Shown here piece by piece: positions 33,715 through 45,065 of a stretch of DNA of 64,000 nt. The first letter of the stretch is position 1; every line of letters starts with the position of its first letter. The DNA comes from Catonia carolina (Eukaryota; Arthropoda; Insecta; Hemiptera; Achilidae), in NCBI GenBank assembly GCA_035578175.1, contig JAQMRL010000002.1:129954171-130018170 (forward strand). Direction: 5' to 3'. Position numbers and translations under genes: made by a program. Under the pieces are notes generated by a model, which saw nothing but the letters and a program-made list of their open reading frames with translations, had not been told where the DNA came from and ran no database searches.

Positions 33715-34589
33715 GCAATAATGAAAATTCAAAAACAAAACTCGTTAAAACAATTTGATTATTAAAAGGGCTGAGAGAACGAAAGAAGCTCCTGCCGAGA
33801 GGAATCTTGGTAGATAAACAGATGCGCCATCTGGTAAAAGAATGAAGAAGTACAGAAGGAATATAATAGTGCAGATGGATATTGTATAAATAACCGCGTT
33901 TACACACGTTATACATACATACGTTTTGCACGCTGTGTGTACTTTGTAAGTTTTCTCCACTGAATAGACTGCGAGTTCAACTGTCGTGTTTAGTTGAAAG
34001 GTGTATGTTGTTTGCAGTAATCGAACCAACCAACGAACGAACAGTTTAAAATACAGTGAACCCGTGTACAAAATGGAACGACGGTAACATATAACGACGT
34101 AATGTAACGAGGTATCAAATTTTGAGCATAGCAACTGATAGAGAAGGACAGAGATATTTAACGAACTTAATATGACGTTGTCAAAGGATAACGAGGCTTA
34201 CGGATTTGTCATATTACAGCTTGTTCACCGACAATGCACCTGTCTAATACTCTCTCACTGCCCCTTTTCCATCAAGCCTCTCTGAGTTCGCCTCTTGTAA
34301 ACATCTTCTCATATTCCCATCTCTCTATTTCAGTTCGCTCTTTCTTACTCGATCCATACACAGCAAAATATTTTGTTTATCAATACTATCGCCTGTATTG
34401 ATCAATGCGAAATCGCTCGCTGATTGACCCACTCATTCATCACTAGTTCTCCAACTATCCGATGATCATCAGTCTAACAAAGATGTCTAGATATGAATAC
34501 GTGTCTATAGTTGCAATAACAGGAAGCGAGCTTCATGCAATTGCGGGGCTGTCAGATTTGTCTTTCTCCCGATGTATTAGCCTACATCA
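33715..34589. other. Unassigned DNA
   Basis: No gene recognised. Minus-strand frames of 111 and 129 codons (33596-33931, 33745-34134) overlap each other, the first also overlapping repeat C, and have no domain. 34200-34470 is pyrimidine-rich. Confidence 0.4.
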
Positions 34590-35145
34590 TTTAAGGGGAG
34601 ACTGCACTTTGTATCCCGGCCAATGTTAAATTTGCTACTTTTAGGTGCATTTTTCTTAGGATTGGTGAAAGATACGAAAATGAAACTTTTCACACATATA
34701 GTTGTAGGGTGGTTTTAGCTACTGACATTTTTTCAATTTAATCTGTGGGACCATTAAGTTTTTAAAAGAATAACGCATAACATAAAAGTTTTACAATTCT
34801 TTTCTAGGGTTTTTGTTGGATATTACTTATTTTTTGAGCACCCGAGGAAGTAAAAACAATGTTGGTGAATATGCATGTAAATGATAATTTTTTTTTTATA
34901 AGTAAAAAATGTAAATCATTTAATGTAAATGATAATTAACTGGTAAAAGTTTTAGCCTGGTAGGTTAAATGGTTTCTGAGAAAAACGTACCGAAGTGTTA
35001 AAAATCTAAATTTACGGGAAAAGGCACGAATGAAAAACAAAATGTACACAAACATGTTTAATTTCCCATCAACAGTTGGTTAGAAAACTGCAACAACAAC
35101 GGAGAATATTAAAAAAGTGAAGCAGATATTTAAAAAAAAACTTAA
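34590..35145 (-). repeat. Repeat F, copy 2
   Basis: Inverted relative to the copy at 25990-26482 and slightly longer. One end reads 'aaggggagactgcactttgt', the other 'gcagatatttaaaaa'. Confidence 0.75.
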
Positions 35146-35191
35146 ATTCTTTTTGCACTAAAACGAGCAATATAAAAATAGTCTGTTATTT

Positions 35192-35516
35192 TTGACCCAC
35201 CGGGTTGGTCTAGAGGTAAAGTCGTCGCCAAAATCAGCTGTTTAACAGCTGATTTTCGGAGACGAAGGTTCCTGGTTCAAATTCTAGTAAAGGTAGTTAC
35301 TTTTACACGGATTTGAATACTAGACAGTGGTTGACGGTGTACTTTGATGGTTGGGGTTTAATTAACCATACTCTCTCAGGAATGGTCGGCCTGGGTCTGT
35401 ACAAGACTACACCTCATTTACACGTCATACACATCATATTCATCTCATTGGGTCATGGGGTTGCTTATTGTTCTGAATTGAACAGATTGCAACGTACACA
35501 AATTAGGAATAAAAAA
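35192..35516 (+). mobile_element. SINE-A, full length, with target duplication
   Basis: Head: 'cgggttggtctagaggtaaa' (box A), palindrome arms AAAATCAGCTGTT / AACAGCTGATTTT, then box B GGTTCAAATTC. The tail ends 'aggaataaaaaaaa'. A 17-bp duplication (16 of 17 matching) lies at 35175-35191 and 35517-35533. This and the copy at 46892 are nearly identical and define the family at about 325 bp. Confidence 0.92.
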
Positions 35517-35639
35517 AAAATAGTCTATTATTTGTCCTTGGCGACATGTTAATTTTTTAGATGACGTTCAACATCACCAGCTGATTAAAATATATACTTA
35601 ATATCAAGCAAAGTGATCTTTGATCACTTAGACGAGTAA

Positions 35640-36930
35640 TACGAAATACATACTGGAATCAAAGGCTAATCTTAGAATGGAAGATGTAGCGAACGAGGAA
35701 ACTGAAATTGTAACAGGAGTGTGTACTGTTACCCTCGCTACTTAATTTATACTCCGAAGCACTAGAAGGAGAAACAGCTGGAATAATAACAGTCTAATAA
35801 ACAGCACATCTATAAGTAACATAAAATAAACACGGACTATGATGCTAGCAGTACAAGCGAATAGCATTTGAGATGATGGGACGGCTGAATAGAATGAATG
35901 TAATTTGATTAAACTTGTGCTTAATTTTGTTTCAATCCTAAATGGGTGTACGTTGCAATCTGTTCAATTTAAGAACAATACGCAACCCGATTATCCAATA
36001 TGATGAGGATGGTGTGCGTAATGACAAGTAAATGAGGTGGTGTAGTCTAGTGCAGACTCAGGCCGACCATTCCCGAAAGAGTATGGTTAATTGAACCCCA
36101 ACCACCGGTACCCACTGTCTAGTATTCAAATCCCTATAAAAGTAACTACCTTTACGAAGTTTTGAATCAAGAACCTTCGTCTCCAAAAATCAGCTGTTAA
36201 ACAGCTGTTTCACGACGACATCTTTACCTCTAGACTTACCCAGTCATAGTATAGCATGAGCTTAGTATAATAATTTACTTAATATAGTAAATTTAATTAG
36301 TTACTAAAACAACATTTATAGTCGTATCCAAGACTAAGAATGATAAAGTGAACTTAACAATAAACAACATTCACATTGAAAGCGTAGGCCTAAAGAGATA
36401 AAACTTTTTGAGGAAATATTACATTACAATAACGATCAAACACCAGAAATAGAAGCACGGATAGAAATGGTGGAGGCAGCCTTTAAAAAGATGAAGTATC
36501 TGTTATGTAACATGCACTTAAGTATAGAAAACCAAATCAGATTAGTGAGATGCTACATCTTTTCTTTTTTTATGTAATGAAGGTTTGAGCTCTTAGAAAA
36601 CGAGAAATAGATAAAATTCAAGCCTTTCAATATGGATATATCAACGTGTGTTAAGTATATCATGGACAGAGTAAAAATGATAAGGGAGTCTTACATCAGT
36701 AAAAAAAGAGCTAGAATAAATAAACACGATAAAGGAAGGGACACTAGAATATTTTGGATATGTTATGAGAGGAGAGAAATAACATCTGCTGCAGTTAATT
36801 ATACAGGGAAAAATGGCAAAAGAGAGGAGTACACGAAGACGAAGAACATCTTCGTTGAAAGAACCTGGAAGACTGTTATATTGCTCCACTGTAGAACCTA
36901 CACTACACCACTGTATGCCTACTGACTACC
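35640..36930 (+). pseudogene. LINE family 2 reverse transcriptase, split by SINE-A
   Basis: The plus strand, in shifting frames, carries palm and thumb pieces of a non-LTR polymerase. 'VLLPSLLNLYSEALEGE' at about 35730-35780 corresponds to the 'GCxLSPLLFNLY-E' motif. After a SINE-A insertion (35935-36245) come KTKNDKVNLTINNIHIESV, then PEIEARIEMVEAAFKKMKYL, SIENQIRLVRCYIF, and finally LEYFGYVMRGEKYHLLQL and RRRTSSLKEPG up to about 36900. The catalytic [YF]xDD box is too decayed to read. The 97-codon frame at 36632-36925 is one out-of-phase reading of this end. Order and spacing are right for one element about 1 kb long after removing the SINE. Confidence 0.8.
35935..36245 (-). mobile_element. 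SINE-A inserted in LINE family 2
   Basis: The full body runs from tail 'aatcctaaatgggtgtacgt' to the head with 'aatcagctgttaaacagctg' and 'cctctagacttaccc'. It is slightly diverged. The reverse transcriptase reading continues on both sides. Confidence 0.85.
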
Positions 36931-37018
36931 TAGGGCAGCAATGTCAAAAGGAAGAATCGCTGTTATGATTGTTAAGAACTTCTGTTATCGCCAACTTCTG
37001 ATAGAAGATATAGGATTT

Positions 37019-38150
<1,132 letters not shown>

Positions 38151-38170
38151 TTTTTTGTTTTCGTTTTTTT

Positions 38171-39127
38171 TACTTCCTCTTGCCTATATGAATATATAGG
38201 AAGGAAAGTATTGTTTTCATGTCGATTTTTCGAAACCGAGTTTTCACCGGATCTATACGTTTTCAGACCCCCTGAATCCAAAAAACATGTTTTTAGCGAT
38301 TGGTCTGTGTGTGTGTCTGTGTGTGTGTGTGTGAACAGAATATCTCAAGAACGGAACATCGTACGAACTTGAAACTTGAAACTTAAGTTACATACCACTA
38401 CCGGACCCGACACGAACATTTTCATCAAAATCGGTCAACCGGAAGTAGTAGTTTATTCGTATAATTTTTCACTTTTTTGCGATTTTCTCAAAAACTAGTC
38501 CTACGATTTTTTTTAAAATCAACTGGTTTACTACATTTTTTATGCTCTACAATATAGGGTAGGCGCCATGTTTGCTGAAATTCTGCTTGAGGCTGTTTTT
38601 ACGTAAAAACATTTTCTTTTTAAGATTGCGGCTTTAATATGCATTTTAGCGCAAAACGTTATATAATAAAAGTTGTAGAGAATATAAAATTCTACAACTT
38701 TTATTTCAAACATTTTTTTGTATAACGCTTAGTTTAGCGGTAATTTGCGATTTTCTGTTTCTTTTCTCACGAAAACGTGAGAAAAATCGATTTTTTTAAC
38801 ATTTCGGTCTTAGTATGCATTTTACGACAAAAGTGTATATAATTAAATTTATAGAAAATTAAAAGATCTACAACTTTTGTTTAGAGCATTTTTCTCTACA
38901 GAGAAAGCTAGTTTACCTAGTTTAGCGTGAAAGCGTGATTTTCGTATTTTTAGGCCAAACTGAGTTCGATTGTCATTTTGCGTCATTCACTCATGATTAA
39001 AATAAGGTTATGTTTTTGAGGTTAGTTTTATTGTTTATTTCTAATATTTTATTAATAATGTTAGGTTTATTATTAATTATTTGCATTGGCAAGAGAAAGT
39101 TGTGTGAGTGTTTCACACCAGATTTTT
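38171..39127 (+). repeat. Repeat C, full length, second of a tandem pair
   Basis: Same orientation as the copy ending at 38150 and almost identical outside the TG tract, which is short here (38307-38333). Only a T-rich spacer of about 20 bases separates them. Confidence 0.9.
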
Positions 39128-39129
39128 CT

Positions 39130-39260
39130 TTTACTGTTTTGTAATTACTGCTAATGCAGACGGTGAGAAGGATGATACATGAAAATGAGTGATGAAAAAT
39201 GTCAGACCTGACCGGGAATTGAACCCGGGACCCCGGGAAGCCAGTTGCGCTAACCACACG
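39130..39260 (-). mobile_element. SINE-3, head truncated
   Basis: Box B GGTTCAATTCCCGG and 'gtcaggtctgacatttttca' on the minus strand match SINE-3. The head stops at 'gtgtggttagcgcaactgg'. Confidence 0.8.
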
Positions 39261-40039
39261 ATAGAAGAAGGCGCCTAAATAAGAAGAATCGATCACCTAC
39301 TGCGCTAAATTCCGGCGTATCTGTTTCCTAAACATTAAAAGAAAGACTCAAATCTGCATTTCGATCACCTTTCCCAAGAAAAGTTCATACTATTTCTATA
39401 CCTTCCCAAATTAAATCTCTAAAATACGCTAATAATAAGTTTCTACATTGTAAGTTACTTTCTAAATTTTTTGAATGTTTATTGCAATAATTTTCATTGT
39501 AATACCTAAGCCTAGGTTTGTTCGGGATATGGGTTTAATAAATAATAAAATTAATAATTATTACAATTAAAGACTAAACTTAGCCAACTAATAAATACTA
39601 TTACATAAATTGATTCAAATACAATAGTAAAAATTAAACCAACTATACTAACAATAGATTACTGTTGTTAGGAATCAAAACGATTACCTGTCCACAAACA
39701 ACGTGCTACCACCCACACGCACTTACACTATTTACGTAGTTCAGAACCGGTTCCGTAACAACACACTATTTCGAACGGCCCGACTGTCCATTCACGATTC
39801 AGGTGTTGACTGCCCGACTACATAGTTAATCTAGACCCTTAGAACACTTTTTCCATTTTAATGGAACATTGCAGAAGAAAAACAAATATTTCTCCTATTT
39901 ACGATTTCCTAGAATTCAATTCAAAAACTCATTCATCGCACTTCACTACCCTTGTTCAATACACTCCAACCCCATACACTTCACAATTTATACAATGAAC
40001 AACCTATCCCATCGACCGTTTCTGGAATAATGTTTTAGT
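39261..40039. other. Unassigned AT-rich DNA
   Basis: No recognisable feature seen. Confidence 0.45.
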
Positions 40040-40399
40040 GTGTTTCGGTTGACTGGCTTGAAATCAGTAAAATAGCTGACGTCATTCTCTCGGAAACAAA
40101 GGCTGGTTTTCATCCTGGAAGATCGTGTATTGATTATATTTTACACTCTCTCAATTAATTGAGAAACACAGATCATTTAATGTATGAACCCTACATTTGT
40201 AGCAATTGTAAATATGCAGAAAGCCTTTGATAAAATTCGTAGAACTCGTTTGTGGAAGGTTATGACGGGAAAAGGGATACTTTGAATTTAATTAGAGCAA
40301 TACAGAGTATGTGTTCTCCAACTGTTATAAGGAAAGGTCTCTTGCAAGGTGTTTGACAGAGATGCCCTATGTCACCAATTGAGTTCAATTTATTTATAG

Positions 40400-40620
40400 A
40401 TGTCATTATTTTTTTTTTAGTAAGTCGCATCAATATCTTGGGAATACTTTGTTCTTTTTCTTTATTGAGTGATGATGCCTACATAAGCCTTGGGCTTGTG
40501 CGTAGGTAATGATATGTGGTGATTTACAGATAAAAATAATGCCAGACCTGACCGGGAATCGAACCCGGGACCCCGGCATAGTTGCCAATTGCGCTGACCA
40601 CTACACCACGGGCCGGCCTT
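40400..40620 (-). mobile_element. SINE-3, full length
   Basis: On the minus strand: head GGCCGGCCCGTGGTGTAGTG, box B GGTTCGATTCCCGG, then 'caggtctggcattatttt', a centre with 'gcacaagcccaaggcttatg', and a tail with 'tattgatgcgacttactaaa'. Inserted in LINE family 5. Confidence 0.88.
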
Positions 40621-40772
40621 CTGATTGTTTTTCAATTACTGCTAACGATGAGAAGGGTGATAGATAAAAATTAGTAGGTAATGAAAAAATGTCAGACCAG
40701 ACCGGCAACCGAACCCGGTACCCGTGGCATAGAATCCAGTTGCACTGACCGCTACACCACGGGCCGGCCACT
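40621..40772 (-). mobile_element. SINE-3, second copy, tail-truncated
   Basis: Head GGCCGGCCCGTGGTGTAGCG and box B GGTTCGGTTGCCGG on the minus strand. It abuts the previous SINE-3 head to tail. Confidence 0.85.
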
Positions 40773-40905
40773 TTCGGTTATAGAACAATGGGTTCTAACA
40801 TGGGATTATTACAAACCGTGTCCAGGAATCCAACTCAGGACCTTCCGCTATATAGTCCAGTTCGCTGATCACTACGACACGGAGGAGGTCAATGATGACA
40901 TCATC
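40773..40905 (-). mobile_element. SINE-2-like fragment
   Basis: The minus strand reads CCTCCGTGTCGTAGTGATCA, 'gcggaaggtcctgag' and box-B-like GTTGGATTCC, then 'gttagaacccattgttctat'. Diverged. Confidence 0.65.
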
Positions 40906-40917
40906 ATTGAATGGCAT

Positions 40918-41105
40918 AATGGCCGCCTCGGTGGCTCAGTGGTTAGAACACTAAGATACGCTGCACACTTCAAACCGGAAGGTCCCAAGTTCGATTCTCG
41001 GCTAAAATCTGAATTATTACACGTTAAACTCTACCGATACTGTACCGTAACCCATAGTCGACGCTAATAACCAACGTAGTTGATGTGACTTTAGATTTAA
41101 AAAAG
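40918..41105 (+). mobile_element. SINE-2, full length
   Basis: Plus-strand head GGCCGCCTCGGTGGCTCAGT, box B AGTTCGATTCTCGG, and tail 'gttgatgtgactttagattt'. A 20-base piece near the anticodon region ('gatacgctgcacacttcaaa') looks inserted. The 128-codon frame at 40681-41067 merely runs through three SINEs. Confidence 0.85.
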
Positions 41106-41507
41106 CTGAATGTAACAAATAATTTGCAACTTAAAAAAATAGGTTGAAAATAAGTTGTAGTTCGATTCCTTTAAGATTCTAGCTTTTTCTGATGATACAG
41201 TGCTGTTTTCAGAGTCCGAGGATGATTTTACAGAGGTCACTGTATACATTTAGTTTAATTAATAAGCAATACAACCTTCTGATTTCTTTGAAGAAGACAA
41301 AGTTTCAAGGGCGTTTTTAAGAACAACAGTTTTGAATAATAAAACCGTAGCACATTTGTTACATTAATTTATTTACTTGGGGTGTAATTCTCTGGTTGTT
41401 AGGGTTAACAGTTGAGAATAAACAATTAAAGCATGTATGAATAAAATTATTTCTTATTTGCCACTTCTAATGAATAACCAGAAGATGTTGACTTGATACT
41501 TTTTTTT

Positions 41508-41693
41508 AAATTATTTATTTAACGTCGCATCAACTGCAACGGTCATTAGCGATGACGTTGAGGCGTAACTTTGTACAATAGAGGATGAAATGATTTTTTG
41601 TAACGTATGAAAATATGCCATGCCTGAGTGGGATTCGAACCCAGGACCGAATGATGAGCACGTTACCAACTACGCCAATGCGGCGTAGTTATA
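41508..41693 (-). mobile_element. SINE-4, full length
   Basis: The minus strand reads CGCCGCATTGGCGTAGTTGG, GGTTCGAATCCCACTCAGGC, 'atggcatattttcatacg' and tail 'gttgatgcgacgttaaataa'. Related copies lie at 43536 and 57066. Confidence 0.88.
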
Positions 41694-42624
41694 ATTTTGA
41701 TAATTTTGTTCTTCATTTTTCTTTTCGATATAAAAGATCTGGAAAATGGATTTTATAAGCTTTTATATTAGACCGGCATCAGTGTGGCATTCAACGTCAG
41801 GGCGGACGAACATGGTATTTCTGCAACGCTCTCCCTCGAGCAGAAGAGGGGTCGGAAATAGGATTCCTCGAAGAAGTCCTTCAAGCTCCTCGCTTGTATT
41901 GATTGTGAACAGGCACGGGCAGGCGCCGAGGGTGTAGCAACGCCATCCCCGGCGGCTGGCGTTCTATGACCCCGCAGAACCACCCCCGAACCTGTACAAA
42001 TACCATCGTAGATACCATCGTTTGACAACGTTTATATCATCTAAATCCAATTACTTAATTAATAAATTTAATTGATATAATTATTCCAAAATTAATTAAT
42101 AAGTAAAAATGTATAAATTTTGTATAATATTTGTGTAGTAGACATGTTTTTACTTCTTAAAAAAAGAATCGAACAATTAACGAAGACAACTTGTGAAAAC
42201 CTAACAAAAAACTACATATTCATTATTCGGTAGATTTTCCGTACAGTCATTTGAATTTCCCTAAAATCATTTTTGTTCGTCCAGTTACGTAACCTCACCC
42301 AACGTGTCTGAGCGGGTGATTGGCGCGCCGTTCTTACTCACCGACTTGTATTATTCAGTACAGTACAATGATTGCATTTCTCACCATACATCCGCTTCCC
42401 TTTCCACCACTTATCAACTCCCACGTATTCATTCCAGTCGCCCACCCTCTTTAACTTAGAGATTTTGATGCTCGAAACACATGAAACGAAATACCCGTTA
42501 CCTTATCTTTAATTGTTTTTTTTTCATTGTTAGTATTTATTTCATTAATTTAAATATATTACATGTATTTCAAATAAACCTGCATATTGATTTTAAATTT
42601 TCTTAAAATCAAATTTTTCTTAAA
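41694..42624. other. Unassigned; GC-rich patch at 41765-42030
   Basis: The GC-rich patch has an 86-codon minus-strand frame (41768-42028) and a 63-codon plus-strand frame (41746-41937). The minus-strand reading contains TPAAGDGVATPSAPARACSQ. I suspect an old TE coding fragment but cannot place it. The rest shows nothing. Confidence 0.3.
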
Positions 42625-42890
42625 ATCCCTCGTGTGTGTACAATGCAATCTGTTCAATTAAGAAAAATAAGAAAACGCATGATCTGATGAGATGAGGATG
42701 ACATATATGACGCGTAAATGAGTTTTAAACTTTTACAGACTCAGGCCGACTATTCCTCAGAGGTACAGTTAATTGAACCCGAACCATCAAAGTACACCGG
42801 CAACCATTGACTATTAGTCAAATCAGCATAAAAGGAGGCTACCTTTAATACTACCAGTACTAAGTTACAGCTGACTCGAGGCTAATTAAA
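42625..42890 (-). mobile_element. SINE-A, decayed head
   Basis: Tail 'gtgtgtacaatgcaatctgt' and body 'gactcaggccgac.attcct' match. Box B is degraded. Confidence 0.75.
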
Positions 42891-42929
42891 TACTCGGGTT
42901 AAACGCAAATACCTATTTTTAAAATTTGT

Positions 42930-43215
42930 TTTGCCTTATGTGTGTACGTTGAAATCTGTTCAATTTAAAGTAATACGCGATCGCATGACCCAATTGAATG
43001 AGGATGATGTGTATGACGCACAGTCTTGTACAGAATCAGGTCAACCATTCCTGAGAGTTCAATGGTTACTTGAACCCCAACAATCAAAGCATACTGGTAC
43101 TTTATTTACCCTAGATCACTGCTTAGTATTCAGATACTCATAAAAATAACTCTTTTTACTAGGATTTGAACATTAAAATCAGTTGTTAAACAGTTGACTC
43201 GCGATGACGACTTTA
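42930..43215 (-). mobile_element. SINE-A, diverged
   Basis: Tail 'gtgtgtacgttgaaatctgt', body 'ctgagagttcaatggttac', box B 'aggatttgaac', half palindrome 'aaaatcagttgttaaacagt'. The 70-codon frame over it is not a gene. Confidence 0.78.
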
Positions 43216-43522
43216 CTATTAAAACATAAGCACTTGCAACTAAAATCAGTAAATTATTTTCCGTTTAGGGCCATTTTTAGACCACGTAGAATAACTTTAA
43301 ACTTTTCAAGAATGATTTTAGCAATCCATACTCCTATTATTCATTCACTGTATGTTTTCTCCTTTCTTCCGTCCATCTAGTGTTCTACTTTTGTTCTTCG
43401 TGGAGGCCAATGACATTAGTAAAAATTTGTATAAATTTGGTCCGGTCCATTTTGTTGTCGTACTTTATAAAACAACAATCAAGATAAATTTTTGTATCAA
43501 AAACTTACAAAACTACAATAAT
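43216..43522. repeat. Unassigned, with short dispersed repeat at 43340-43415
   Basis: 'ttctcctttcttc.gtc', 'gtgttctacttttgttcttc' and neighbours match 49140-49215 ('tcctcctttcttctgtct', 'gatgttctgtttttgctctt'). No function known. Confidence 0.5.
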
Positions 43523-43900
43523 AAGAGTTGTGTAGCCGGCCGCATTGGCGTAGTTGGTAACGTGCTCGCCTCTCATCATGCGGTCCTGGGTTCGATTCCC
43601 ACTTAGGCATGGCATATTTTCATACTTTACAAAAAATCATTTCATCCTACATTGCACAAAGTTACACCCCAACGTCGTCGCTAATGACCGTTGCAGTTGA
43701 TGCGACGTTAAATAAATACATAATAAAAAAAGAGTTGTGTAGTGGTAAGCACGGTAGCCTACAACGCAGAAGTCCCGGGTTCGATTCCTGACTGGGGTCT
43801 GGAAATTTTCACATGTCAAAACCCACAGTTCCAATTACATAACCTACCGTAGTCGCTAATAACCAAGCTGTTGAAGCAACTTTAAATAAATTAAAACCAA
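43523..43900 (+). mobile_element. SINE-2 split by SINE-4
   Basis: The head remnant 'aagagttgtgtag' (43523-43535) continues after the inserted SINE-4 as 'tggtaagcacggtagcc' (43743 on), with box B GGTTCGATTCC and tail 'gttgaagcaactttaaataa'. Confidence 0.8.
43536..43729 (+). mobile_element. SINE-4 nested in SINE-2
   Basis: Full length with head CCGGCCGCATTGGCGTAGTT, box B GGTTCGATTCCCAC, tail 'gttgatgcgacgttaaataa' and A-run. A perfect 13-bp duplication AAGAGTTGTGTAG lies at 43523-43535 and 43730-43742. Confidence 0.92.
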
Positions 43901-44544
43901 TAGCTGTGTAGAAAATATAAACAGATTTGTTTCTCTCCTCTCGTCAGTAAATGAAAATTTATTCATATTTTATTTACAAAAATATTTGTAGTACAGAAAA
44001 AAGACATTCATAATTTCATCATTTATTAAAAATACGTACATGTGATGAAACGAAATAGGTAATAACATCACAGTTTGTAATGATACAATTTTGAGAAAGC
44101 TCATTGAACTTAATTAACGTAATAGTTGTATAAAAATAATAACACAGCAAAAAGATTCCCAAAATTGGGCAAAAAATTAACTAATTTCGAAGAGTAGCAC
44201 TCAAACATATCACAAGGATGTAATTACTAACACACCTATTAGTACCAGCCAACCAAAACAATAATCTAAATGAAATAAGTATTATTACCTTTTAATTAAA
44301 AACTAACATCATAGGGGTTTCAATAAGATGGGAGATGCAAATATTATAGGGGTTTGTTACACACTGTAGTAATTAAAGCAAGTGTTATAAAAAATTCACT
44401 TATTAGCATAACCAATAAAATAATTAACCATACTAGTAATACCAGAATACAATATGAACAATTCTACAAATAAAACAAAAGTAATGTTGGGGGTGTTTCC
44501 ACAACCCCCCAACAAGATCCCAAATAGTAATTAATTAACACATA
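43901..44544. other. Unassigned AT-rich DNA
   Basis: No recognisable feature seen. Confidence 0.5.
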
Positions 44545-45065
44545 CTAGAGCAAGTAGTCCAGTATAAATACCTTGGAACTGTTCTCAAATATAAGACAAC
44601 TATGACGTGAAAAATTAACTAACCAAATTTAATCAGATATATGTGGAACAATTCACTGGACACTGAGGCAAAAGATAAAACTCGAAACAAGGTTAAAATT
44701 TTATAAGATGGTGGCTTACCAGCAGCGAAGCAAGGGTGATGAGGAGAATATAGGAGGATATTGGAGGAAAGAAACATCCAACCTACGGAAATGAAATTGT
44801 TAAGGTTTGTCATGGGTACTTACAAGACTACATAGAATCAGAAATGAAGATATAAGGCAAAAATTTTTAATTTTTCCATTTAACGGAAAAAATAAAATTA
44901 TACCGTATAGAATTATAGTATAGAATCCCACAAAGGCCTGGTTTATCAAAAAAGTACAAACCAACAGGAAGCAGAGATATTGGAAGGCCGGAGAAAAGAT
45001 GAATGCAGGAAAAAATGGAAATGCCTAACCAGTGAGTAGAAGAAGAAGACTAGTAGTACCAATAA
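44545..45065 (+). pseudogene. LINE family 3 polymerase C-terminal fragment
   Basis: Shifting plus-strand frames give VQYKYLGTVLKYK, 'WNNSLDTEAKDKTRNKVK', 'KTRLKFYKMVAYQQ', 'LHRIRNEDIRQKFLIF', 'LSKKYKPTGSRDIGRPEKR' and 'QEKMEMPNQ'. The order 'YLG ... KTR-KFYK ... R-RNEDIR--L-IF ... YKPxGRRDxGRPxKRW' is the thumb-to-C-terminus of a common arthropod non-LTR element. It is distinct from families 1, 2, 4 and 5. Multiple stops and indels mark a dead, old copy. Confidence 0.75.

Larger units (their letters stand above)
40040..41500 (+). pseudogene. LINE family 5 reverse transcriptase, split by a SINE cluster
   Basis: Two parts of one polymerase flank a block of SINEs. Part one (40040-40395) reads ILSETKAGFHPGRSCIDYIF, TLSQLIEKHRSFN, 'KAFDKIRRTRLWKVM' and 'QRCPMSPIEFNLFIDVI', i.e. 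the fingers and the 'GVRQGCPMSP-FN-x-x-D' motif. Part two (41150-41500) resumes with LAFSDDTVLFSESEDDFTE, a FSDD form of the catalytic [YF]-x-DD box, then ISLKKTKFQG, 'NNKTVAH' and 'FIYLG'. Frameshifts and stops occur in both. The motif order fits a single LINE of which about 250 residues are left. The clade is not decided. Confidence 0.85.

Noticed and set aside
33745..34134. 129-codon minus-strand frame
   Set aside because: Overlaps another frame, has no domain and no homology I recognise; length is not exceptional in 64 kb.
36632..36925. 97-codon frame as a gene
   Set aside because: It is an out-of-phase reading through the end of LINE family 2.
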